This document shows positions 33,348 through 40,481 of a stretch of 40,481 nucleotides of DNA, piece after piece (within the stretch, counting starts at the first letter, position 1; each line of letters starts with the position of its first letter). A program made the translations under genes and the position numbers. Location of the stretch: assembly GCA_944381315.1 (NCBI GenBank), contig CALWKR010000039.1, forward strand, positions 1 to 40,481, in the 5' to 3' direction. The notes below the pieces were generated by a model, which searched no databases, was not told the origin of the DNA, and saw only the letters and a program-made list of their open reading frames with translations. Origin of the DNA: an uncultured Christensenellaceae bacterium. GTDB taxonomy: Bacteria; Bacillota; Clostridia; Christensenellales; UBA3700.

Positions 33348-33376
33348 ATTATAGTCTTGCGAGACAGGGTTGTCAA
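33348..33376 (-). promoter_or_regulatory. Consensus sigma-A promoter of the glnN-gltB operon
   Basis: TTGACA (33376-33371), 17-bp spacer, TATAAT (33353-33348): perfect hexamers and spacing. A promoter this strong makes sense if output is set by the leader terminator rather than by initiation. Confidence 0.9.
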
Positions 33377-33486
33377 GCGAAATTTTGACATTTTTTGCTT
33401 TTTCGCGTCCCCTTTCCTCTACGCGCGCGTTATCCATATCTATTTGCCGTCTCATATCCCAAGCCTCTTCGCCGTAACATATCTAT

Positions 33487-34827
33487 ATGACAAAGCTCGT
33501 CCTCGCTCTCGCCGCGATCGCCGTCCTCGCAACGATCGTGCCCTTCGCGGCGTGCACGCCCCAAGCACAAACCGACTGTGCGGCAGAATACCATGCCGAC
33601 ATCGACGTAGTCTCCGCCGATCGCGTAGAAGTCTCTGTCCGCGTCGCCGCCGACGGCTTGCCCGACGCGTCGTCGCTGCCGTTCGCATTCCCTCCCGTCC
33701 TCTTTTGCGACGACTCCACAATCCCGGCGCTCGAATCGGATCTGCCGGAGGCATATCCCGACGGGATCGACGTCGCAAGCATCTCCGATCTTCGGCTGAG
33801 CGGCGACGTCGCGGCATGGGAGATATGCGGAGAGACTTTGATCGTATATCCAAAAAATAGCGTAAGATCTACACGGGCAGGAAATTTTTGCTTTGACTAC
33901 ACTCTCGATCTGCCGCGCAATGCAATGCGCTTGGGCTATGACGACTTCGCGATCAGGCTTGCCGACATTCTCCCGAGATTGTGCGTGTTTGACGGCGAGA
34001 TCACCGACTTTCGATACTATTCGATAGGAGATCCGTACGCGTTTGACGCGGCGGATCACTATGTCGATATATGCTTCCCTCCGGGCTTCACCGTCGCCGT
34101 CGGCGGCGACGTCTCTGCGACGGAAGGCGGCGTGTCCGTCACCTTGAAAAACGCTCGCGACTTCACATGCGTTCTTCTCGACGACCCCGAGATCGCAACA
34201 GCTTCCGACGGAGACTTTTGCGTCACTGCCTATGCCGACGACATCGCCGTCGCGCGCTCCGCCGCCGATCTTGCTCTCTCCTCTTCGCGCTACTTCGACG
34301 CCAAGTTCGGCATGCGTGCGCGCCGCACTCTTTCCGTCGTCGTGCTCCCGTTCTACGGCGGAGGCATGGAATATTGCGGTTTGGTCTATGTCTCCGACAG
34401 CCTTTCCGCCGCCCAAACGGCAGCGAGTATCGTCCACGAAGTCGCTCACGGCTGGTGGTATGACGACGTCGGCTTTGACCAAGTCCGCCGCCCGTGGCAG
34501 GACGAGGCTCTCGCACAGGCAAGCACGTTCGCATACTTTGCCGACGCGCTGCCGTCATTTGGCGCGGCGCTGCTCGGCACCGCCGTCTCAAACGGCAAAA
34601 ACGGCGGCGACATATCGCGCCCGCTTGCGGAATACTCTTCCCAATACGACTACTATGCCACCGTCTATTGCAAAGCGGCAGCCGCGCTCTATTCTCTGCG
34701 CGGCAGCCTCGGCGATGACGCCTTCTTCGGATCCCTCCGCTCTATTCACGATCGCTATGTCGGGGAAGCGTTTACATCGCAAGCTCTGTCTCCCATTTTC
34801 GCCGACAGCAAGCCGACGTCGGCATGA
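33487..34827 (+). CDS. M1-type (gluzincin) metallopeptidase lipoprotein
   Basis: A 446-residue lipoprotein: signal helix with lipobox FAAC, Cys23. The zinc site is clear: HEVAHGWW at 317-324 (His317, Glu318, His321), and Glu340 of 'WQDEALAQ' exactly 18 residues beyond the second His, the HExxH-X18-E pattern of peptidase family M1. 'GGMEYCGLVYVSD' (292-304) stands where M1 enzymes have the GAMEN exopeptidase loop. It probably cleaves peptides at the outer face of the membrane. The ATG at 33487 has no good ribosome site and no clear promoter nearby. Confidence 0.82.
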   Translation: MTKLVLALAAIAVLATIVPFAACTPQAQTDCAAEYHADIDVVSADRVEVSVRVAADGLPDASSLPFAFPPVLFCDDSTIPALESDLPEAYPDGIDVASISDLRLSGDVAAWEICGETLIVYPKNSVRSTRAGNFCFDYTLDLPRNAMRLGYDDFAIRLADILPRLCVFDGEITDFRYYSIGDPYAFDAADHYVDICFPPGFTVAVGGDVSATEGGVSVTLKNARDFTCVLLDDPEIATASDGDFCVTAYADDIAVARSAADLALSSSRYFDAKFGMRARRTLSVVVLPFYGGGMEYCGLVYVSDSLSAAQTAASIVHEVAHGWWYDDVGFDQVRRPWQDEALAQASTFAYFADALPSFGAALLGTAVSNGKNGGDISRPLAEYSSQYDYYATVYCKAAAALYSLRGSLGDDAFFGSLRSIHDRYVGEAFTSQALSPIFADSKPTSA

Positions 34828-34829
34828 TC

Positions 34830-34860
34830 GATCGGCTTTGACTGCAAAGCGATCGTCTTT
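34830..34860 (+). terminator. Probable terminator after the metallopeptidase gene
   Basis: GATCG-(g)-CTTTG / CAAAG-CGATC stem (34830-34840, 34845-34854), loop ACTG, followed by GTCTTTGTC. The U tract is imperfect. Confidence 0.5.
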
Positions 34861-35127
34861 GTCGATATTGCCATGCCGCGCAAGCCGTGCATGCTCGATT
34901 GAGGCAAGAGATGCCGACAGCGAGCCAAGTCGACGCTTTGATCGTCTACATCAAAGCGATACAGAAAAAGTCTTGCTCAAACGCCCCTCTTTCGACGGTC
35001 GTCGAATGCATGGCATGCCATGGCAAAACGAATTACCTCATGCTCCCCATATTTGTCTCGATATATTGTAATTGCAGCGAGCGGTCTACGAGAAAATATG
35101 ACAGTCTGACAGCGCGATCCAAACAGA
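34861..35127. other. Non-coding gap
   Basis: No convincing gene. It holds a perfect 9-bp inverted repeat CGCTTTGAT/ATCAAAGCG with a 7-nt loop (34932-34956) and a 12-bp palindrome ATGGCATGCCAT. Composition shifts towards AT across this stretch, into the XRE/DUF4352 pair. A frame at 34887-35147 lacks a ribosome site and family resemblance. Confidence 0.5.
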
Positions 35128-35346
35128 TCAATCTTCAAGTCCTATGAGATAGTCGGCAGAGACGCCGAAAAAAGTAGCCAATTTGTACAGTGCGCCGACA
35201 GTCGGCTCCTGTTTGCCGGTTTCCCAATAACTTATTGAAGCATTGCTCAATCCGAGCGCAACGGCAAGGACGTTTTGTCCCAAGCCGCGTTCAAGCCGCA
35301 ACTCCTTGAGCCTCTCGGCAAAGATTCTCCTGTCAAATTCAGCCAT
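35128..35346 (-). CDS. XRE-family helix-turn-helix regulator
   Basis: A 72-residue Cro/CI-type DNA-binding protein consisting almost only of the HTH domain: 'FAERLKELRLERGLGQNVLAVALGLSNASISYWETGKQEPTVGALYKLATFFGVSADYLIG' (described here by its recognition part SNASISYWE near residues 34-42). Its DNA is more AT-rich than most of the window. It is divergent from the DUF4352 gene at 35428, and the 80-bp gap contains a perfect palindrome over the plus-strand -10 box. It is therefore probably the local repressor. There is no ribosome site of note before the ATG at 35346. Confidence 0.9.
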   Translation of the reverse strand: MAEFDRRIFAERLKELRLERGLGQNVLAVALGLSNASISYWETGKQEPTVGALYKLATFFGVSADYLIGLED

Positions 35347-35368
35347 AAAATTATTATAAGTAAAATTA

Positions 35369-35401
35369 TTGACAAATGGGCGCTTTGCTAATTATAATTA
35401 G
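35369..35401 (+). promoter_or_regulatory. Promoter of the DUF4352 gene with a palindromic operator candidate
   Basis: TTGACA (35369-35374), 18-bp spacer, TATAAT (35393-35398). A perfect 14-bp palindrome CTAATTATAATTAG (35388-35401) covers the -10 box, the size and place expected for an XRE dimer site. A minus-strand TATAAT near 35357 would serve the XRE gene. Confidence 0.75.
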
Positions 35402-35427
35402 TGCAAGAACCCTTTGGAGGAGTTATT

Positions 35428-35979
35428 ATGGACGAAGGACAAACAAAGAAGAAGTTCTATCAAAAATGGTGGTTTTGGCTGATCGTAATCATCGTTATTG
35501 CCGCCGTGATAGGTGCAGCGGCAGGAGGCGGAGGAAGCGACACAGATGACAACACCCCTCCCCCTACCACGGAAAATGACAAACACTATATCGGCGATAC
35601 CGTTACGACCGGCGACACTCGCGTCAGAGTGCTCAATGTTTATGAGACTACACAGATCGGATTCGACACGACCGACTACATCTTTTTGGTCGTAGTTGCG
35701 AGAGTCGAAAATTTAGGCTCTAATGAAAGGGCCTATTCGTCATCCGACTTCGTTTTGAAAAACGGCGACTTGCAATACGAAGTTGACAGTGCAGGCATAT
35801 ATCTCGACGACGGCTTTTGGCTGACGCTTACGTTAGGGCCCGGCATAGCCGACACCGTTAGCTTTGTATACGAGATCCCAAGGAGCTACCAATACGGAAA
35901 TTATTATTTTGAAGTAGACGAAGGATTCTTGGCTGTTGCTCAAAAAATATATTTAACCGCCCCAAATCAAAACGGATAA
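35428..35979 (+). CDS. Membrane-anchored DUF4352 domain protein
   Basis: A 183-residue protein with a lysine-rich cytoplasmic start, one transmembrane helix (about 14-35, 'WWFWLIVIIVIAAVIGAAAG'), a Gly/Asp/Pro/Thr-rich linker (36-53) and an extracytoplasmic immunoglobulin-like DUF4352 domain (about 55-180; 'YIGDTVTTGDTRVRVLNV', 'YIFLVVVARVENLGSNERAYSSSDFVL' region). Function of the family is unknown; it is common in Firmicutes next to small XRE regulators. The ATG at 35428 is fixed by GGAGGAG eight bases upstream; an earlier GTG in frame has none. Likely repressed by the divergent XRE protein. Confidence 0.88.
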   Translation: MDEGQTKKKFYQKWWFWLIVIIVIAAVIGAAAGGGGSDTDDNTPPPTTENDKHYIGDTVTTGDTRVRVLNVYETTQIGFDTTDYIFLVVVARVENLGSNERAYSSSDFVLKNGDLQYEVDSAGIYLDDGFWLTLTLGPGIADTVSFVYEIPRSYQYGNYYFEVDEGFLAVAQKIYLTAPNQNG

Positions 35980-36045
35980 TATCCGTATATGGTCGGAACA
36001 AGCCTCTGCATTGCGGTCGTCGGTCAACGATCATCGCCGCATATC

Positions 36046-36077
36046 GTGATCTCTCTTCATCGGAGAGATCGCTTTTT
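36046..36077 (+). terminator. Rho-independent terminator downstream of the DUF4352 gene
   Basis: GTGATCTCTC/GAGAGATCGC stem (36046-36055, 36063-36072), 7-nt loop, TTTTT. It lies about 65 bp past the stop at 35979. Confidence 0.8.
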
Positions 36078-36124
36078 ATAGATCGATATGGCTTTTCGCT
36101 CTTTCGATCCGCATTTTCGGCAAC

Positions 36125-36149
36125 AAAAAAGCCCCGACGAATCGGGGCT
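36125..36149 (-). terminator. Rho-independent terminator of eno
   Basis: Perfect 8-bp stem AGCCCCGA/TCGGGGCT (36130-36137, 36142-36149) with a TTCG tetraloop on the minus strand, then TTTTTT. Close to the eno stop. Confidence 0.93.
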
Positions 36150-36160
36150 TTTGTCTTTTG

Positions 36161-37462
<1,302 letters not shown>

Positions 37463-37531
37463 TCACAAATTTATTTTCTTGTCTTGGCGATCGGAGACGG
37501 ATGCGCCTCCGACTGTCTTTTTCTCGTCCAT

Positions 37532-37560
37532 ATTGTACAAAATTCACCCTCGAATGTCAA
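37532..37560 (-). promoter_or_regulatory. eno: Sigma-A promoter of eno
   Basis: TTGACA (37560-37555), 17-bp spacer, TACAAT (37537-37532) on the minus strand. The ~75-nt leader holds a 10-bp stem (37490-37499 with 37504-37513, loop of four) with G-U pairs on the transcribed RNA. Confidence 0.88.
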
Positions 37561-37647
37561 ATAATTTGCGATATGTTTATCTCTTTGAGGTACGCGCGCG
37601 CGATGCGCGCATATCTCGAGCGTTTGCAAAGATGTTTGCGTTTTGTC

Positions 37648-37676
37648 TTGATAATACGGATATTTTACTGTATAAT
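37648..37676 (+). promoter_or_regulatory. Sigma-A promoter of the M29 aminopeptidase gene
   Basis: TTGATA (37648-37653), 17-bp spacer, TATAAT (37671-37676), with GGAG then ATG just downstream. Confidence 0.85.
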
Positions 37677-37693
37677 ATTGATTGGAGACGACT

Positions 37694-38920
37694 ATGAATC
37701 AAACTCTTCTAAAAAAATATGCAAAACTTGTGACCGTCACCGGCGCCAATGTCGGCAAGGGCGACGACGTGCTGATCAATTCCTCTCTCGAGGGCGCGCC
37801 CCTTGCGAGACTCATTTGCGAACAATGCTACAAGCGCGGCGCAAGGCGCGTCTATGTCAACTACAACGACCGCAAGATCTCGCGACTCAAATTCATCAAC
37901 GAAGACGTTGACACGCTGACGGACATCCCGTCCTTTGTCTCCGATATGAAGAACTCCTATGACACCAAGCACTCGGTGGTCATACAAATCTTGTCGGAAG
38001 ACCCCAAGCTCTACGACGGAGTGGATCCGCGCAAGCTGTCCGAATATTCCAAAGCGGCAGACAAGGCTTTCAAGCGCTATTTCGACTGCGCGACAGCCAA
38101 CAAGATCCGCTGGACTCTCTGCGCCGTGCCTTGCGAAGAATGGGCAACGAGCGTTTTCCCCGACGAAAAGCCGCGCGCGGCGATCGCCAAATTGTGGGAC
38201 ATGATCGTCAAGTCCATGCGCCTCGACGTGCGCAACAGCATCAAAGCTTGGAAAGAGCATCAAGACGCTCTGCTCGAGCGGTCGGCGCGGATCAATGCCC
38301 AAAAGTTCGTCGCCCTGCACTACGTCAACAGCCTCGGCACCGATCTCACCGTCGGCTTGCCCAATGGCTATTACTTCACCGGCGCGCGCGAAAAGACCAC
38401 CTACGGCAAGAGCTTTTGCGCCAATATGCCGACCGAAGAGATCTTCTCGCTGCCCGACCGCAACAAGGTGGACGGCGTCGTCTATGCCTCGATGCCCCTC
38501 GTCCATGACGGCAACATCATCGACAAGTTTTGGCTCAAATTCAGCCAAGGCAAGATCGTCGACTTCGGCGCGAAACAGGGCGAAGAGATCCTCAAAGGCA
38601 TCATCGAAAGCGACGATGGCTCGCGCTATCTCGGCGAAGTCGCCCTCGTACAATACGACTCGCCTATACGCAGCTTGGAGACGTTGTTTTTCAACACTCT
38701 GTTCGACGAAAACGCAAGCTGCCACCTCGCCATCGGCAGAGCTTATCCGCTCATCGAGGGCGCGGACAAGATGACCGACGAACAACTCGCCGCTCGCGGC
38801 GTGAACTTCTCGGGCGTGCACGTCGACTTTATGATCGGCACGCGCGACCTCTCCATCGTCGGCATAAAAGAAGACGGCTCCGAAGTGCCCGTCTTCAAAC
38901 AAGGCAACTTCGCCATCTGA
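37694..38920 (+). CDS. M29 family aminopeptidase (AmpS/PepS-like)
   Basis: A 408-residue cytosolic, metal-dependent leucyl-type aminopeptidase of family M29. The metal-ligand regions of the family are visible: Glu in 'NMPTEEIFSLPD', Glu in 'YLGEVALV', His in 'ENASCHLAIGRAYP' and the His-Asp pair in 'SGVHVDFMIGT'. The N-terminus 'KYAKLVTVTGANVGKGDDVLI' is typical. The ATG at 37694 is preferred because GGAG lies eight bases upstream; an ATG four codons earlier sits on top of that site. It is followed 11 bp later by the YhhN-family gene, so the two are co-transcribed. Confidence 0.93.
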   Translation: MNQTLLKKYAKLVTVTGANVGKGDDVLINSSLEGAPLARLICEQCYKRGARRVYVNYNDRKISRLKFINEDVDTLTDIPSFVSDMKNSYDTKHSVVIQILSEDPKLYDGVDPRKLSEYSKAADKAFKRYFDCATANKIRWTLCAVPCEEWATSVFPDEKPRAAIAKLWDMIVKSMRLDVRNSIKAWKEHQDALLERSARINAQKFVALHYVNSLGTDLTVGLPNGYYFTGAREKTTYGKSFCANMPTEEIFSLPDRNKVDGVVYASMPLVHDGNIIDKFWLKFSQGKIVDFGAKQGEEILKGIIESDDGSRYLGEVALVQYDSPIRSLETLFFNTLFDENASCHLAIGRAYPLIEGADKMTDEQLAARGVNFSGVHVDFMIGTRDLSIVGIKEDGSEVPVFKQGNFAI

Positions 38921-38931
38921 TCGGAGGCTCT

Positions 38932-39630
38932 ATGAGAATGTGGTGGATCTACCCGCTGTGCGCCTACATACTCGTCTGTGCGATCGCGACAGGCGCGTTC
39001 TACGTCAACGAAAAACGCGTCTGGGCTTGCATTTTCAAGCTCGCCGCATCGGTCGGATTCATGATCATCGGCATCCTCTCGTCCTTCCTCAATCCCGTCG
39101 ACTTGCGCTATTCCGCATTCGTGCTCTCGGGGCTGATCTTCTGCATCGCAGGCGACGTCATGCTCATGCTCAAAGAGCTGTTTGAAGAAAAGTTCGAAAC
39201 GCGATTCCTGCTGGGCGGCATAATATTTTTCTCCGCCGCGCACATCATCTTCTCCGCCGCCATGATCGCAGACGTCGGGACGTTCAACTTTTGGCTCCTT
39301 CCGTTGCTGCTCGTCGTCCCGATCGCCATGCTTCTGCTCCACCGCGCCCATGTCGTGACCTTCGACAAATACGGCTTCGTCATGATCCTCTACGGCATCA
39401 TAATCTCGATGTCCTTCCTCTCTGCGCTCAACGGCTTCATCGAGCTGCGCAGCGACTTCTACATCGCAATGCTCTTCGCGATCGCGTTCTTCATGATCTC
39501 CGACTCCGCGCTCTGCTATACCTACTACGGCTCGGACATCAACCTCAAACGCATGCTCAACTATGTGGTGATGATATTCTACTACGTCGCGATGATCTTG
39601 ATCAGCTTTTCGGTCACCCTCAAAGCATGA
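38932..39630 (+). CDS. YhhN family membrane protein (lysoplasmalogenase-like)
   Basis: A 232-residue polytopic protein with about eight hydrophobic helices, matching the YhhN/TMEM86 family. Conserved blocks are 'FKLAASVGFM', 'GLIFCIAGDVMLM' (family Gly-Asp), 'SAAHIIF' and 'FMISDSAL' (family Ser-Asp). Animal members hydrolyse the vinyl-ether bond of lysoplasmalogens. Plasmalogens occur in anaerobic Clostridia, so a lipid role is reasonable, but activity is inferred from the family only. GGAGG precedes the ATG by six bases. Confidence 0.88.
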   Translation: MRMWWIYPLCAYILVCAIATGAFYVNEKRVWACIFKLAASVGFMIIGILSSFLNPVDLRYSAFVLSGLIFCIAGDVMLMLKELFEEKFETRFLLGGIIFFSAAHIIFSAAMIADVGTFNFWLLPLLLVVPIAMLLLHRAHVVTFDKYGFVMILYGIIISMSFLSALNGFIELRSDFYIAMLFAIAFFMISDSALCYTYYGSDINLKRMLNYVVMIFYYVAMILISFSVTLKA

Positions 39631-39654
39631 TCTCAACTTTTTTGCTAAAAACGG

Positions 39655-39683
39655 TAGACAAATGCGTTTTGATATGCTAATAT
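39655..39683 (+). promoter_or_regulatory. Probable promoter of the tRNA-Glu gene
   Basis: TAGACA (39655-39660), 17-bp spacer, TAATAT (39678-39683). A TATAAT overlaps at 39681-39686. Either gives a start just before the tRNA. Confidence 0.55.
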
Positions 39684-39697
39684 AATGATACTTTGAC

Positions 39698-39772
39698 GGC
39701 TCTGTGGTCAAGCGGTTAAGACTCAGCCCTCTCACGGCTGCTACCCGGGTTCGAATCCCGGCAGAGTCACCA
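39698..39772 (+). tRNA. tRNA-Glu (anticodon CTC)
   Basis: A complete cloverleaf can be drawn. Acceptor GGCTCTG/CAGAGTC has one G-T pair; the D stem is GTC/GAC; anticodon stem CAGCC/GGCTG encloses loop CTCTCAC (anticodon CTC at 39731-39733); T stem CCGGG/CCCGG has loop TTCGAAT. The discriminator is A and the CCA is encoded (39770-39772). CTC reads GAG, so glutamate. A terminator follows after two bases. Confidence 0.95.
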
Positions 39773-40003
39773 ACGCGACACTTCGGTGTCGCTTTTTTCT
39801 TGCCGGCATTCTCACCCGGGTCCGCGTCTCGCTCCGCGATCCGCACCCGCTGCACGCTCGCTCTGCTCGCTGTAAGGCGAATCCCGGCAGAGTCACCAAC
39901 GCGACACTTCGGTGTCGCTTTTTTCTTGCCGGCATTCTCACCCGGGTCCGCGTCTCGCTCCGCGATCCGCTCCAGCTGCACGCTCGCTCTGCTCTCTGTA
40001 AAT
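39752..40003 (+). repeat. 126-bp tandem duplication containing the tRNA-Glu 3' end and terminator
   Basis: Copy 1 (39752-39877) begins inside the T loop of tRNA-Glu at CGAATCCCGG. Copy 2 (39878-40003) repeats the last 21 bp of the tRNA including CCA, the terminator and ~80 bp of GC-rich sequence, differing at only a few bases. The second tRNA piece lacks a 5' half and cannot make a tRNA. The GC-rich tail has low-complexity runs such as CGCTCGCTCTGCTCGCTG. No integrase is nearby. Confidence 0.9.
39775..39798 (+). terminator. Terminator of tRNA-Glu
   Basis: Perfect 7-bp stem GCGACAC/GTGTCGC, TTCG tetraloop, TTTTTT. A second copy occurs 126 bp downstream (39901-39924). Confidence 0.95.
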
Positions 40004-40083
40004 TGTTTTTTCTTAGAAAACACGATTCTGCGCCGATATTTGATTTTTACCGATAAGTTTCACTAAACAAAGTATCTCAAACG

Positions 40084-40106
40084 AAAAAGGCGGCTTTTCG
40101 TGCCGC
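40084..40106 (-). terminator. Terminator of the right-edge BspA-like gene
   Basis: Minus-strand GCGGC-ACGAAAA-GCCGC, then C and TTTTT (40106-40084). A longer inverted repeat CAAGATCG/CGATCTTG (40122-40129, 40150-40157) lies between it and the stop codon. Confidence 0.6.
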
Positions 40107-40159
40107 ACTTTATATTTGGAGCAAGATCGCCGCGAGCCGTTGCCGTTCTCGATCTTGTC

Positions 40160-40481
40160 TCATCCCCCGAACATCACATTCGCGTTCTCGGGCAATGCAA
40201 CGTCTTGGGTGAGCTCGAGCCATTGCTGTTCCGTTCCGGCAAAGTGGATGTTCATATCCACGTTGGCTCTTTGGAACGCGTCGGCAGAGATGATTTCCAA
40301 CGTCGAGGGCAGGTAGAGATCTTGCAAATTCGCGCATGCTGCAAACGCTCTTGCCCCTATGCTTGTGCAGCCCTCATTTATCAAGATCTTGGTTATCTTC
40401 ACGGCGGACTCAAATGCTCTGTCAGGTATCTTCGTTGCGTCAGTCACCGTCACCTCTTGCACGGTCACCCTTGCGTTGGTC
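40160..40481 (-). CDS. BspA-like leucine-rich repeat protein, 5'-truncated (C-terminal part)
   Basis: The frame is open to the right edge, so only the last ~107 residues are seen. They contain LRR_5 repeats ('IPDRAFESAVKITKILINEG', then 'SIGARAFAACANLQDLYLPS' and 'IISADAFQRANVDMNIHFAG'), ending in the 'AGTEQQWLEL' type tail that often closes BspA-like modules. It is the same broad family as the protein at the left edge but has a different repeat sequence, normal GC-rich composition and no near-identical DNA repeats. Probably secreted or surface-exposed; the N-terminal signal is outside the window. Confidence 0.85.
   Translation of the reverse strand, partial: TNARVTVQEVTVTDATKIPDRAFESAVKITKILINEGCTSIGARAFAACANLQDLYLPSTLEIISADAFQRANVDMNIHFAGTEQQWLELTQDVALPENANVMFGG

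Noticed and set aside
34887..35147. 86-codon plus-strand frame in the gap before the XRE gene
   Set aside because: No ribosome site, no family resemblance, mixed composition and overlap with the XRE gene's end.
39752..40003. Integrative element at tRNA-Glu
   Set aside because: Only 126 bp separate the duplicated tRNA ends and there is no integrase; tandem duplication is the simpler explanation.
39704..40066. Open frame over tRNA-Glu and the tandem repeat
   Set aside because: The reading is a translation of tRNA and its duplicated 3' end, a well-known artefact.

Overview
The window reads as a chromosomal segment from an anaerobic, spore-forming member of the Firmicutes, most likely an uncultured gut Clostridia lineage (Christensenellales-like; the rank is an inference). 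The grounds are a type III glutamine synthetase, an ANTAR-domain regulator, a DUF3794/LysM spore-coat type protein, a ferredoxin-type split glutamate synthase, BspA-like leucine-rich surface proteins, lipoproteins with lipoboxes, strong AGGAGG ribosome sites and near-consensus sigma-A promoters. I see no phage, transposase, CRISPR array or rRNA operon.

Layout. 1-1367: 3' end of a BspA-like repeat protein, then a non-coding stretch holding an orphan promoter-terminator pair that looks like a ~72-nt small RNA gene. 1853-4165 (-): ispE and a DUF3794/LysM protein. 4249-5137: a divergent control region with a possible tiny minus-strand gene, then an unrecognised 210-aa protein (+). 5211-8113 (+): a polar amino-acid ABC transporter operon (binding protein, permease, ATPase) ending in a YerC/TrpR-like regulator; the binding protein appears circularly permuted. 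8129-10457 (-): sirtuin and a membrane-anchored GH30 glycosidase. 10554-13296 (-): YbaK deacylase, aldose epimerase, MATE exporter. 13491-15555 (-): KtrA/KtrB potassium uptake. 15618-17072 (-): second MATE exporter. 17187-22244 (-): secA-prfB-tsaD, with a zinc-ribbon insertion in SecA.

22512-33376 (-) is a glutamine-centred block: pyrG-asnB (both enzymes consume glutamine), glnA (type I)-ANTAR regulator, and glnN (type III)-gltB1-gltB2-gltB3 (ammonia assimilation). The leaders of pyrG and glnN, 7.5 kb apart, share an unusual structure. A small hairpin with the identical hexaloop AAAGGC sits on a covarying stem and is mutually exclusive with a long terminator-like hairpin placed just before the gene. 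The ANTAR antiterminator gene lies between them. I think this is the most interesting system here: a candidate antitermination switch tying glutamine synthesis and glutamine consumption together.

33487-36077 (+/-): an M1-type metallopeptidase lipoprotein, then an AT-rich pair consisting of an XRE repressor and a divergently transcribed DUF4352 membrane-anchored protein, with a perfect palindrome over the shared promoter. 36125-37560 (-): enolase. 37648-39630 (+): M29 aminopeptidase and a YhhN-family membrane protein. 39698-40003: tRNA-Glu(CTC) whose 3' end and terminator are duplicated in a 126-bp tandem repeat. 40160-40481 (-): 3' end of a second BspA-like protein.
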